From Geomonas anaerohicana (lineage in GTDB: Bacteria > Desulfobacterota > Desulfuromonadia > Geobacterales > Geobacteraceae): 64,000 bases of DNA. The stretch spans positions 186,001 to 250,000 of the forward strand of contig NZ_JAEMHL010000002.1 in NCBI RefSeq assembly GCF_016458305.1, written 5' to 3'. Below are positions 17,684 through 25,288 of this stretch, one piece after another. Position 1 is the first letter of the stretch. Each line of letters opens with the position of its first letter. The notes beneath the pieces are model-generated. The model did no database searches, was not told the origin of the DNA, and worked only from the letters and a program-made list of their open reading frames with translations. The position numbers and the translations under genes are program-made.

Positions 17684-17758
17684 GTTCCGATCATCGGTTC
17701 GGCGCAGTATCCCTGCATCTGGATTATGTGGCCCGCGAAGCGCTGCACGTGAACTGAA

Positions 17759-17793
17759 GTTCCCCCCTTTGCGAAGGGGGGCAGGGGGGATTT
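17759..17793. repeat. D-type repeat
   Basis: TTCCCCCCTTTGCGAAGGGG-type inverted repeat followed by GGCAGGGGGGATTT, as at 12130 and 62130. It lies between the rhodanese gene and the small exported protein gene. Confidence 0.75.
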
Positions 17794-17856
17794 AGCTCTT
17801 TGTTGGCACACCCGAAACATCCCTTTTTTCCCCTGTTGTTTGCACCGACCAAACCA

Positions 17857-18312
17857 ATGATCCTTGCGGCGGCGTTGCTGTTCCTTGTCGCCGGTACCGC
17901 CGCCGCGGCGCCCGGCGACAAGAGGCTGCTCCTCTTCGCCAAGAACCCGGCCACCTGGTCCATCGTCAAGGATGGTGCCCGCGGCAAGCTTGGCTACCGC
18001 GAGACGGACGGCGTCTTCACCCTGACCGCCTCCGGACTTGCCCCGCGCTCCCCCTACGCCCTGGTGCGCTACCAGGAGGCTCCCTCCCGCGGCGCCGTCG
18101 TCGCCAGGGGCACCAGCGACGCGCAAGGAAAGCTGGTGCTGCAGGGGATCTGGCATAGCTGGGCCGGCAAGTTCTGGGTCGTCTCGGGAGAAGACGTGGC
18201 CGGCGCCCCCGGTTCCCCCGCTATCCCCAAGGCCTGGCGGCCCGAGCGCTACCTGTTCGAGGAAAAGCCGCTCGGCGTCCCCTGCGCCTGCCCCGAACCT
18301 GAGGAACCCTGA
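17857..18312 (+). CDS. Small exported protein of unknown function
   Basis: 151 residues from the ATG at 17857, which gives a clean signal peptide (MILAAALLFLVAGTAAAA). An upstream in-frame TTG at 17800 would add 19 residues before it and looks less likely. The mature part has a compact beta-rich pattern (WSIVKDGARGKLGYRE, TLTASGLAPRSPYALVRYQE, GTSDAQGKLVLQGIWH) reminiscent of exported proteins of unknown function. It ends with a Cys-x-Cys pair. Its stop overlaps the next ATG (TGATG), so it is coupled to the membrane glycosyltransferase. Function not recognised. Confidence 0.75.
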   Translation: MILAAALLFLVAGTAAAAPGDKRLLLFAKNPATWSIVKDGARGKLGYRETDGVFTLTASGLAPRSPYALVRYQEAPSRGAVVARGTSDAQGKLVLQGIWHSWAGKFWVVSGEDVAGAPGSPAIPKAWRPERYLFEEKPLGVPCACPEPEEP

Positions 18313-19784
18313 TGTCGCTGCTCCTTCCCCTTTTGACGGCACTGCATTTCTGCGCCCTCTTCGGCCTCTGCCTCTATGGGCTCCACCGGCTCTGGCTGCT
18401 CACGTGCCTTTACTGTCATGCTTCCGAGCCAGCGCCTCCTCCGCCTCCCTTCACGAGGCGGGAAGGTTTCCCTTTGGTCACCGTGCAGCTTCCCCTGTAC
18501 AACGAGCGCTTCGTGGTACGGCGCCTGATCGACGCGGCCGCCTCGCTGCATTGGCCCGCCGACCGGCTCGAGGTGCAGGTCCTGGACGATTCCAGTGACG
18601 ACACGGTGGCCATGGTGGACGAGCGGGTACTTTACTGGCGGGAAAGGGGAGTGGACATCCAGGTGCTGCGGCGCGACCACCGTGCCGGCTACAAGGCGGG
18701 CGCCCTCGCGGAGGGGATGCGGCAGGCGCGCGGGGAATTCCTGGCCCTGTTCGATGCGGACTTCATCCCGGCGCCGGATTTCCTGCAGCGCACCGTGCCC
18801 TGGTTCCGCGACGGCAAGGTTGGCATGGTGCAGGCGCGCTGGGACTTTTGCAACGCCGAACATTCCTGGTTCACCGGGGTGCAGGCCCTGCTGCTGGGGC
18901 CGCATTTCAGCATCGAGCACCGGGTGCGCTACCTGAAGGGGCTCTTCTTCAATTTCAACGGGACCGCCGGGGTCTGGCGCCGGAGCGCCATCGAAGCTGC
19001 CGGGGGGTGGCAGTCGGATACCGTCACCGAGGATCTCGACCTCAGCTACCGGGCCCAGCTTGCCGGATGGCGCTTCGTCTACCGCGAGGAGCATCCCGTC
19101 CCTTCCGAACTTCCGGTCACCGTAGGCGCGCTGCGCAGCCAGCAGCAGCGCTGGGCCAAGGGGTCGATCCAGACCGCACGCAAGATCCTGCCCCGCTTGC
19201 TGAGGTCGAAGCTCCCTTGGGCCGTCAAAGTGGAGGCCGTGGCGCATCTCACCGCCAACTGCTACTGGCTTTTGGGCGTGCTGGTCATGTTGACGCTGTA
19301 CCCGGCGATAACCTTCCGGGTCGGCATCGGGCTACACCAGATCCTGCGCATCGACCTCCCTCTTTTCCTGGGGACCAGCGGCGCCATCGCGTGCTACTTT
19401 CTCTTTTACGCCGTCCGCAGCAACACCGTGCAGCTTCGGCAGGTTTGCCTGCTCCCCGCGCTCGCCATCGGCCTGGCACCGAGCATTTCCCTCTCGGTGG
19501 TCAAGGGGATGTTCTCCTTCGGCGGCAGCTTCGAACGCACGCCCAAGTTCGGGGTGCGGGGGCAGGAACGTGTCCCGGGCCTAGCCTTTCTCTACTGCCA
19601 GCGGAGCTTCATGTATTTCGTCCTGAATGCGTTTCTGCTGTGCTACTCCCTGCTTCCCATCACCTTCGCCTGGCAGCGGGGTGTGGTCGGCGCGGTGCCG
19701 CTATTTCTCCTTTTCCCCCTGGGCTTCGCGCTGGTGCTCCTGAAGGATCTGGGCGAGTTGCTCATCTCCCGTCCGACGAACTGA
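18312..19784 (+). CDS. Membrane family 2 glycosyltransferase (cellulose synthase/CESA-like)
   Basis: 490 residues. An N-terminal membrane helix (about 4-30) is followed by a processive-type GT2 catalytic domain: VTVQLPLYNE, VLDDSSDD, FDADF metal site, TEDLDLSYR and QQQRWAKGS. Four or five C-terminal membrane helices follow. Enzymes with this layout polymerise or transfer sugars at the inner membrane, as cellulose, glucomannan or glucosylceramide synthases do. No PilZ domain is present. Coupled to the small exported protein upstream. Its 3' end overlaps the convergent gene by 23 bases. Confidence 0.9.
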   Translation: MSLLLPLLTALHFCALFGLCLYGLHRLWLLTCLYCHASEPAPPPPPFTRREGFPLVTVQLPLYNERFVVRRLIDAAASLHWPADRLEVQVLDDSSDDTVAMVDERVLYWRERGVDIQVLRRDHRAGYKAGALAEGMRQARGEFLALFDADFIPAPDFLQRTVPWFRDGKVGMVQARWDFCNAEHSWFTGVQALLLGPHFSIEHRVRYLKGLFFNFNGTAGVWRRSAIEAAGGWQSDTVTEDLDLSYRAQLAGWRFVYREEHPVPSELPVTVGALRSQQQRWAKGSIQTARKILPRLLRSKLPWAVKVEAVAHLTANCYWLLGVLVMLTLYPAITFRVGIGLHQILRIDLPLFLGTSGAIACYFLFYAVRSNTVQLRQVCLLPALAIGLAPSISLSVVKGMFSFGGSFERTPKFGVRGQERVPGLAFLYCQRSFMYFVLNAFLLCYSLLPITFAWQRGVVGAVPLFLLFPLGFALVLLKDLGELLISRPTN

Positions 19785-21168
19785 CCGCATGCTTCGCGTT
19801 TACCTGCCGGTTCCCTGACAACACCCGTCCCAACGCACCTGCCGTTACCGGCGCCAGGAACACCGCCGCCGTCACCCAAGCGCTTTCGGTCCATTGTCCC
19901 AGGATGAAATACGGAATCTGCACCCGGTAGGTGAGCTGGACCGCCCAGCAGAGCACGATACCCGCCGGTCCGGCCGCGAAAGGAAGCAATGTCGCCAGCA
20001 TCAGCGCGTACCACGGCTGCAGGGTAGGGGTGGTGAGCAAAAAAGCCATGGTGATGGCATAGCAGGCCTCGATCACGCGCCTTTGCTGTGTGACCGGACT
20101 CCCCTCGTCCGGCGTGTCCGGCGCCCGGGCCACACGCGAGGTCACAGCGGCGATGCAGAACAGCAGAACGGCCACCAGGGCGAGGCGGGCGAGGCCGCCG
20201 GAACCGGTTGCGCCGCGCAAGGTGCTGAAGGCGAACCCGGCGAACTCCCAATTCCTGGCGTAGGCGCCGAGGCTGTCCGCTATCCGCGCCAAGTCCGGCA
20301 GAAACGGGACCGAGAGCGCCAACGCTCCGCAGCACAATCCCCCGAGAAAGTGCAGTCGGCGGCGTGAAGCCAGCAGGAAAAGTGCCGGTCCCAGGACCAG
20401 GGGGAAAAGCTTCACCAGTGCGGCCCCAGCGAAGGCGGCTCCGGCCAAGGCCGCGCCGGTTCGCCCTTTGCCGTTGGCCACCAGCAACAAAAAAGCCGCG
20501 ACAAAAAGCGCCATGCCGGCCCCGTCCACGTGCCCGGAGCCCGCTATCTCCAGGACCGGCAGCGGGTTCCACGCGTACAAGACCGCCCGCCACGTCGGCA
20601 GACCTAACCTTTGCAGCAGCATGATCAGCAGGCCGCACAGCATCAGGTCGATTAACACCAGGAACGCCTTCAGGGCGGTAACCGTTCCTCCCAGGGCTGC
20701 CCCGGCGGCAAAGAGCAACTGCGCCGCGGGAGGGTAGATGGTCACGTACTCCGGGTGGTTGATCGCGGCGTGGAGCGTTTTGAGTTGCGCAGGAGGCGTT
20801 ATGGCGGCAGGCGCAGCCGCATAGGGGTTCACCCCGCGCAGGATGTTGCCGCCGTCCCACAGGTAGCGGTAGATGTCGTCGGAGAGTTGCGCCGGGGCGA
20901 ACAGGAACATCAGGCGCAGCAGCAGGGCGACCGCGATGATCAGCGTGGGGGACCAGGCGAAGGCGTGGCGCTCTCCCCGGTACAGCGTAAAGGCGAGGAA
21001 AGCCGTCGCCAAGGCAGTGATGCCGACCAGCGACGGAACCGCCAGGCGCAGTTCCGCGCTGCGTGCCAGCATCTGCATCAGGGCGAGCAGCAGTAAGGGG
21101 ATTACAATGGCGGCACGTGGCCGTGTCCCGTCTTTATGGACATTTTCTGGCAGGTGGTGGGGGCTCAC
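19762..21168 (-). CDS. Polytopic mannosyltransferase-like (GT-C/GT87 type) membrane protein
   Basis: 468 residues with roughly ten to twelve hydrophobic helices. The loop after the second or third helix contains QLSDDIYRYLWDGGNILRG, and the sequences NPYAA, HPEYVTIYPPAAQ and WNPLPVLEIAGSGHVDG are typical of GT-C polyprenyl-phosphate-dependent mannosyltransferases. Together with the DPM1-like enzyme at 16063 it could make and use a lipid-linked sugar (inference). The start is a GTG at 21166-21168 with a poorly placed ribosome-binding site, so a downstream start is possible. Confidence 0.8.
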   Translation of the reverse strand: MSPHHLPENVHKDGTRPRAAIVIPLLLLALMQMLARSAELRLAVPSLVGITALATAFLAFTLYRGERHAFAWSPTLIIAVALLLRLMFLFAPAQLSDDIYRYLWDGGNILRGVNPYAAAPAAITPPAQLKTLHAAINHPEYVTIYPPAAQLLFAAGAALGGTVTALKAFLVLIDLMLCGLLIMLLQRLGLPTWRAVLYAWNPLPVLEIAGSGHVDGAGMALFVAAFLLLVANGKGRTGAALAGAAFAGAALVKLFPLVLGPALFLLASRRRLHFLGGLCCGALALSVPFLPDLARIADSLGAYARNWEFAGFAFSTLRGATGSGGLARLALVAVLLFCIAAVTSRVARAPDTPDEGSPVTQQRRVIEACYAITMAFLLTTPTLQPWYALMLATLLPFAAGPAGIVLCWAVQLTYRVQIPYFILGQWTESAWVTAAVFLAPVTAGALGRVLSGNRQVNAKHAVSSSDGR

Positions 21169-21240
21169 TCCGGCTTTATAGCACAGGTGCGGCGGTTTTA
21201 CCTATACGATCCCGCCTCTCCTGCCTTTTGGGAGGCTCAT

Positions 21241-21260
21241 TGACACTGTATCCAGTATCA
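21241..21260. promoter_or_regulatory. Candidate HicB operator/promoter
   Basis: TTGACA at 21240-21245 overlaps an imperfect palindrome TGACACT-N6-AGTATCA (21241-21260, 6 of 7 pairs) immediately upstream of the HicB-like gene. HicB antitoxins usually autoregulate by binding such palindromes. Confidence 0.35.
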
Positions 21261-21267
21261 TGATGTT

Positions 21268-21711
21268 ATGACCACTGCGGAAAAACAACTCGAGCAAATG
21301 CGCCATAGCCCAGGTGAATGGCGGATCGAGACCCTCACCCCTCCCCACGCGTTCGAAAGCTACATGCACGAAATCTCCCCCCTCTCGCCTGAGGACGGCG
21401 GTGGCTTTCTCATTACCTTTCCCGACCTCCCCGGCTGCATGTCGGACGGAGCCACCGTCGAAGAGGCGATTGCCAACGGAAGGGATGCTTTTTCCGCCTG
21501 GGTTGCCGCAGCCATCGACATGGGAAAACCAGTCCCCAAGCCGACCGCGAGACCCATGGAACTGGTCGAGGCATCGGGAAAATTCGTAGCCCGTCTCCCT
21601 AAGACTCTTCATGCCCGCCTGGTCGCCATGGCCCGGCAGGAAGGTGTCAGCCTCAACACCTTGGTGCTGACCCTCATCTCCGAAAGCGTCGGGCAAAAGC
21701 GCGCCCAGTAG
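21268..21711 (+). CDS. HicB-family antitoxin with a HicA-like N-terminal remnant
   Basis: 147 residues. From about residue 33 this is a standard HicB antitoxin: partial RNase H fold (EDGGGFLITFPDLPGC, SDGATVEEAIANGRDA) and a C-terminal ribbon-helix-helix-like domain (RLPKTLHARLVAMARQEGVS). The first 25 residues (TAEKQLEQMRHSPGEWRIE) do not look like HicB but resemble the N-terminus of HicA toxins that normally precede hicB. The toxin body with its catalytic histidine is absent. The simplest reading is an in-frame deletion that fused the start of hicA to hicB, leaving an orphan antitoxin that may still bind DNA. Confidence 0.8.
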   Translation: MTTAEKQLEQMRHSPGEWRIETLTPPHAFESYMHEISPLSPEDGGGFLITFPDLPGCMSDGATVEEAIANGRDAFSAWVAAAIDMGKPVPKPTARPMELVEASGKFVARLPKTLHARLVAMARQEGVSLNTLVLTLISESVGQKRAQ

Positions 21712-21830
21712 CAGTAGCGTCACCGACCCTCCCCATCTGCCGCCAGGTAATCCTGCAGCTGTGGCCATTCTTTGCGCCTTCGCGCCTTTGCGTTAATGTT
21801 GCCTTTGGTTCTCCCCCCTAAGTTTTGCCC

Positions 21831-21858
21831 TTGAAATGACCGTTGCATATGCTACTTT
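21831..21858 (+). promoter_or_regulatory. Possible sigma-70 promoter for the FN3 protein gene
   Basis: TTGAAA (21831-21836), a 16-base spacer and TACTTT (21853-21858), 40 bases before the ATG at 21898. Confidence 0.35.
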
Positions 21859-21897
21859 AATTGGAGCAGTTTAATTCAGAGAACGGAGGCCAAAGAC

Positions 21898-22524
21898 ATG
21901 AGTAAAAATCGTGACGGCGGGGGGAAGGACGACGAAGTCATCCGAGCATTCGATGACCTCCTCACCAGCTTGATCAAGGATCCCTCCATCATGCAAAGCA
22001 TCTATGATCTCTTGCCGGACCTGCAGAAGTTACAAGGGGCCCGTGACCGGCACCGCAGTCTCTCCCACCTGGTTGTGGACGGCGCCCATGACAAGGAGCC
22101 GGAACTGGAGGTGGCCCGTAACGACCTCATCGCAAAGATGAACATGCTCAACGGCATGGCAACCCTCACCGGCAAACACGACCCGACCATTCCGCAAAAA
22201 CTGGGCCTGGTGCATCAGACCGCCGGCAAACGGGGCTCAGCTGCGGGCCTCTCGGTGCCGGGAAATTTCAGGATGGCATACGAGGGGCGCAGCATCATCG
22301 CCCGCGGGTCCGCGGTGAAGGGTGCCAGGAGTTACGAGATATGGGTCTGTGAGGGCGACCCGCTCGTGGAGTCGAGTTGGAGACACCACGCGACCTCGGG
22401 CAAGATCAACAAGATCGAAATAACCGGTCTGACGCCCGGCCGGCTCTACTACTTCAGGATCAGGGCTGTTGGTGCCCGTGACGCAGGGCCTTGGTCCACC
22501 TTCATCAGCATGATGGCGATTTAG
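21898..22524 (+). CDS. Fibronectin type III domain protein of unknown function
   Basis: 208 residues with no signal peptide. The N-terminal half is mostly helical and charged (DDLLTSLIKDPSIMQSIYDLLPDL region, then a basic stretch). The C-terminal ~80 residues form a fibronectin type III-like module (YEGRSIIARGSAVKGARSYEIWV, then ITGLTPGRLYYFRIRAVGA). A GGAGG site lies upstream of the ATG. Related short FN3 proteins with helical N-termini are common hypothetical proteins in Geobacter. No partner is evident. Confidence 0.7.
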   Translation: MSKNRDGGGKDDEVIRAFDDLLTSLIKDPSIMQSIYDLLPDLQKLQGARDRHRSLSHLVVDGAHDKEPELEVARNDLIAKMNMLNGMATLTGKHDPTIPQKLGLVHQTAGKRGSAAGLSVPGNFRMAYEGRSIIARGSAVKGARSYEIWVCEGDPLVESSWRHHATSGKINKIEITGLTPGRLYYFRIRAVGARDAGPWSTFISMMAI

Positions 22525-22625
22525 ATCCCCTCTCCAGTGCCACCACCGACTACCCGCGGGTTCGGTGGTGGCACTCGCCCCAAACTCCCCCCCCCTTGCA
22601 GTGCGGTTTGCGAGCATTAGCCGGT

Positions 22626-22856
22626 AAAATGGTGAAACGTCGCGTCAAAATCAGTAAACGTCCCCATGCAATCGCAAAACGTGCCTCTAAAATCAGAAAA
22701 CGTGATCACAAAATCGGAAAACGCGATCATAAAATCGTGAAACGTCATCGTAAAATCGGAAAACGTCCCTCTAAAATCGTGAAACGTCATCACAAAATCG
22801 GAAAACGTGATCATAAAATCGTAAAACGTGCTCGTAAAATCAGAAAACGCGCCCCT
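22626..22856 (+). repeat. 21-bp tandem repeat array, 11 units
   Basis: Eleven consecutive 21-bp units with consensus AAAATCNNNAAACGTNNNNN plus one base. The first, third and last are the most divergent. Units 4-10 share all of AAAATC and AAACG. The third codon and the last two codons of each unit vary among a small set (GGA/GTG/AGA; GATCAT, CATCAC, CCCTCT, GCTCGT). There are no spacers, so it is not a CRISPR. The array stays in frame and reads K-I-x-K-R-x-x on the plus strand. Confidence 0.95.
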
Positions 22857-22901
22857 TGTTGCTCAGGTCATCAAAAAGGGGGTGTAAAAAGCTTTGTGTA
22901 A
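22629..22901 (+). CDS. Possible small lysine/arginine-rich heptad-repeat protein
   Basis: If translated from the ATG at 22629, the tandem array gives a 90-residue, extremely basic protein of K-I-x-K-R-x-x heptads ending in a short Cys-Cys tail. There is no ribosome-binding site at this ATG. The opposite strand is also open across the array (Thr-Phe-Ser-Asp-Phe heptads), which is a consequence of the repeat. Conservation of frame, and substitutions concentrated at codon positions 3, 6 and 7 of the unit, favour coding or a nucleic-acid-level constraint. Expression is unproven. Confidence 0.3.
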   Translation: MVKRRVKISKRPHAIAKRASKIRKRDHKIGKRDHKIVKRHRKIGKRPSKIVKRHHKIGKRDHKIVKRARKIRKRAPCCSGHQKGGVKSFV

Positions 22902-22942
22902 ATGGTCATTACGGGGTAAACCACTTACCCTAAGGAGCTACC

Positions 22943-23002
22943 ATGACCATCAAAAATCCAACGGGGAGGCAGGGGGACGGTCATAAGATTATAAGATTCT
23001 AG
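22943..23002 (+). other. Short open frame with strong ribosome-binding site, interrupted by the RAYT element
   Basis: TAAGGAG sits six bases before an ATG that opens a 19-codon frame (MTIKNPTGRQGDG...). It runs into the left inverted repeat of the transposase element and stops at 23000-23002. It could be the severed 5' end of a gene or just the leader of the transposase unit. Confidence 0.3.
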
Positions 23003-24077
23003 GCGATGTTACGACGTTATGAGGATCGGCATGCCACGACAGGCTCGTATTGACATCCCTGGGGCGCTTCACCATATCATTTGCCGCGGGATTGAACGGC
23101 GCGAGATATTTTGTGATGATCATGATAGAGATAATTTCCTTTCGCGCCTGGTCGAGATAACGACCATCACGTCTACTCGCTGTTTTGCGTGGGCGCTCAT
23201 ACCCAATCACTTCCATCTGCTTTTAGAAACTGGGCTTATACCGATCTCGTTGCTGATGCAGAAGCTTCTGACTGGATACGCTACCGCCTTCAATTTGCGT
23301 CACAACCGCCACGGGCACCTGTTTCAAAACCGTTACAAATCGATATTGTGCCAGGAGGAGACCTATCTGCTGGAATTGGTGCGCTACATTCACCTCAATC
23401 CACTTCGGGCTGGCATCATTTCATCGATTGAAGCGCTGCGGGACTACCGCTACTGTGGGCATGGTTGCCTGCTTGGCAAAATTCCAGATCTGGAGTCATG
23501 GATGGAATCCAGACAGGTTTTAGGCCATTTCGGGAACTCGTTGAAGGAAAGCAGGCGGGCATACGAAGCTTTTGTTTTAGATGGGGTTGCAAAGGGGCCC
23601 CGCGCAGATCTTACTGGGGGAGGACTGTTGAGGAGTGCCGGAGGGTGGCGCGAACTCCACTCTGCAAGAGAAGCTGGCATATTCCTCCACAATGATGAAC
23701 GAATCCTGGGCGACAGTGATTTTGTTGACTCCGCGCTGCAAATTGCAGAAGAAGATCTGGAGAGAAAGAGTTGGTACCGACGGGAAGAAGTTGATCTTCA
23801 ACAAGTGATAGCTGTTGTAGCAAAGGCCATGGGCATGGAGAGGGCCGAGGTGTGTGCTGTTGGTAAGCAACCGCAGCATGTGCAGGCGCGTAGCCTATTA
23901 TGTTACTGGGCGGTTCGTGAAATCGGACTGACGGAAACATCGATGGCAAAGTTTTTGGGGCTAAGTCAACCCGCGGTGAGCCAAGCTGTTGAGCGAGGCG
24001 AGCGGCTAGCGACTGAAAGAGGATGGGCATTGAGGGATTTGCTTCAGAGAAACTTATAAACTTATGACCGTCCCCCT
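22971..24077 (+). mobile_element. REP-associated tyrosine transposase (RAYT) element with 25-bp inverted ends
   Basis: Left end 22971-22995 (AGGGGGACGGTCATAAG then ATTATAAG) and right end 24053-24077 are inverted copies differing at one of 25 positions. The right copy overlaps the last codons and stop of the transposase gene. The element contains only this gene. RAYTs are Y1 (HUH-superfamily-like) transposases that mobilise REP palindromes and are usually domesticated single-copy genes. Confidence 0.85.
23031..24059 (+). CDS. REP-associated tyrosine transposase
   Basis: 342 residues. It starts at the ATG with GAGG six bases upstream, giving the typical MPRQARIDIPGALHHIICRG N-terminus; an in-frame ATG at 23019 is less well placed. 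The Y1 transposase core shows the metal-binding HFHLLLET motif (His-hydrophobic-His) and the region GYATAFNLRHNRHGHLFQNRYKS with the candidate catalytic tyrosine in the following helix. A C-terminal extension carries a DnaA- or TrpR-like helix-turn-helix (TSMAKFLGLSQPAVSQAVERG). Codon usage and AT content are higher than in neighbouring genes, consistent with transfer. Confidence 0.92.
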   Translation: MPRQARIDIPGALHHIICRGIERREIFCDDHDRDNFLSRLVEITTITSTRCFAWALIPNHFHLLLETGLIPISLLMQKLLTGYATAFNLRHNRHGHLFQNRYKSILCQEETYLLELVRYIHLNPLRAGIISSIEALRDYRYCGHGCLLGKIPDLESWMESRQVLGHFGNSLKESRRAYEAFVLDGVAKGPRADLTGGGLLRSAGGWRELHSAREAGIFLHNDERILGDSDFVDSALQIAEEDLERKSWYRREEVDLQQVIAVVAKAMGMERAEVCAVGKQPQHVQARSLLCYWAVREIGLTETSMAKFLGLSQPAVSQAVERGERLATERGWALRDLLQRNL

Positions 24078-24082
24078 GGTCT

Positions 24083-24106
24083 CCCGCGGACGGCTAACGC
24101 CGCGGG
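24083..24106. other. Hairpin CCCGCGG..CCGCGGG
   Basis: A 7-bp GC stem with a 10-base loop lies between the transposase element and the convergent antitoxin gene. No T tract; function unclear. Confidence 0.5.
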
Positions 24107-24158
24107 TCAAGGCCGACCCGTTGGACGAGGGAGAGAAAACCAGGTAAAAGGGCGAGAT

Positions 24159-24461
24159 CTAATGGCGAGGCTGGGCAACCAAGCGGACTCCAAGGGCGGA
24201 ACAAACTCGGCTGATGGTGTCGAAGCGTGGATGAGCTCCGGGACGCAAGGCTTTGTACAGGGCTTCGCGAGTCAGCCCGGCAGCTTGAGCAATTTCAGCC
24301 ATCCCGCGCGCTCGTGCGGCTACTCCTAAGGCATGGGCCAACTCTGCTGCGTCACCTTCTTCAATCACCATGGTGATATACGCCGCAATGTCGGCCTCGC
24401 TTTTTAACTGCGCGGCAAGATCGAATTCTGGCAGGTCAGATACAACGATTTTTTTGGGCAT
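24159..24461 (-). CDS. HigA-like/XRE-type antitoxin of an addiction module
   Basis: 100 residues from the ATG at 24459-24461 (MPKKIVVSDLPEFDLAAQL), the common N-terminus of the probable addiction module antidote family. The C-terminal helix-turn-helix (GMAEIAQAAGLTREALYKALR) should bind the operator. The frame is open further upstream into the remains of the toxin gene with no stop between, so toxin-tail/antitoxin read-through is conceivable. The antitoxin itself looks intact. Confidence 0.85.
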   Translation of the reverse strand: MPKKIVVSDLPEFDLAAQLKSEADIAAYITMVIEEGDAAELAHALGVAARARGMAEIAQAAGLTREALYKALRPGAHPRFDTISRVCSALGVRLVAQPRH

Positions 24462-24754
24462 GGGGCAATACTCCATTCTGGCTACCCGCTCGAAGGCAAT
24501 GGCAATGTCGGCTGCTTGTGTGGACTTATCCCCACCGCCGAGCATAACGATCAGCATGTTGCCACGTTCTACATTCGCGAGCCGGAGCCAAAGAATTCAC
24601 GCATCTCGAAAACGCCGTGGCCAACCGATTTCACATCCCCGAGATTGCCTCGCTGGGCCTTGTCTAGGCGTCGAGCCAGCCGTAACCGTGTGGTGCGGTC
24701 TTTGATGCCATTTAGCCAGGCGTCAAATTCGGGAAGGGTCTTGACGATGTACAT
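24462..24754 (-). pseudogene. RelE/HigB-type toxin gene broken by a frameshift
   Basis: From the ATG at 24752-24754 the sequence encodes a typical RelE-superfamily (phage-derived Gp49-like/HigB) toxin start (MYIVKTLPEFDAWLNGIKD, then RLARRLDKAQRGNLGDVKSV and MREFFG). At 24571-24569 a stop (TAG) cuts it right after SGSRM. The expected C-terminus (ERGNMLIVMLGGGDKSTQAADI) continues at once in another frame. Family members carry about Tyr-Phe/Tyr-x between these pieces, so a deletion of seven bases (or any 1+3n) explains the break. The toxin should be inactive. Confidence 0.85.
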
Positions 24755-24937
24755 AATGGGTGTTGTAGTCGAGCGATTACAAAAAGACAAGTGTCTCAAA
24801 GGCATAAAAACGTTGCCGAGATTTTGAGATTTGCAGATGCAACAGAGAGAAAAAGTCGAAATCTCAGCAACGTCCCCCGCAGTTCACGTCCTCCGCAGTT
24901 CGGTCCTGTTGGCGTCACCCGGACGCCAGGCCTACAC

Positions 24938-25288
24938 TCATGCATCGATCGGTTTGTTGATTTCGTAGCCGTTGTCGCGGAAGGACTGTTTGAGTGAGGA
25001 ACGCTGCTCTTCGGTCATTTCAGCCAGGATTTTGTGCATGTCGGCTTTCATCACGCCCGGCGCACATATCGCCTCTTTGATCCGGTCTTGCAGCGATTGG
25101 GGAAGTGCTGCCCCGGCAACGATGCGCCCGATATCGCCGGAATCGCAGAGCAGGTGTTGCCGCGCCTCGCAGTTCCTAGTGATGAAAAAGTTGCTGCCAT
25201 CCTTATACACGAGAAAGTTGTTGCTGCTACAGCCGGCTACTGTCAGTGCCAAGACGGTAATGACAATACCAGAACCTGACCAGCGCAT
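24938..25288 (-). CDS. Small putative lipoprotein
   Basis: 116 residues with an N-terminal lipoprotein signal (hydrophobic ITVLALTVAGC, lipobox VAGC, acceptor Cys at 20). The mature part contains a short beta-like segment (NFLVYKDGSNFFITR) with Cys at two further positions, then a helical C-terminus (DMHKILAEMTEEQRSSLKQSF). No known domain recognised. AT-richer than the flanking core genes and inside the accessory region. Confidence 0.7.
   Translation of the reverse strand: MRWSGSGIVITVLALTVAGCSSNNFLVYKDGSNFFITRNCEARQHLLCDSGDIGRIVAGAALPQSLQDRIKEAICAPGVMKADMHKILAEMTEEQRSSLKQSFRDNGYEINKPIDA

Noticed and set aside
22626-22856. Looked at first like a CRISPR array
   Set aside because: Units are 21 bp, directly adjacent with no unique spacers, and no cas genes are nearby.
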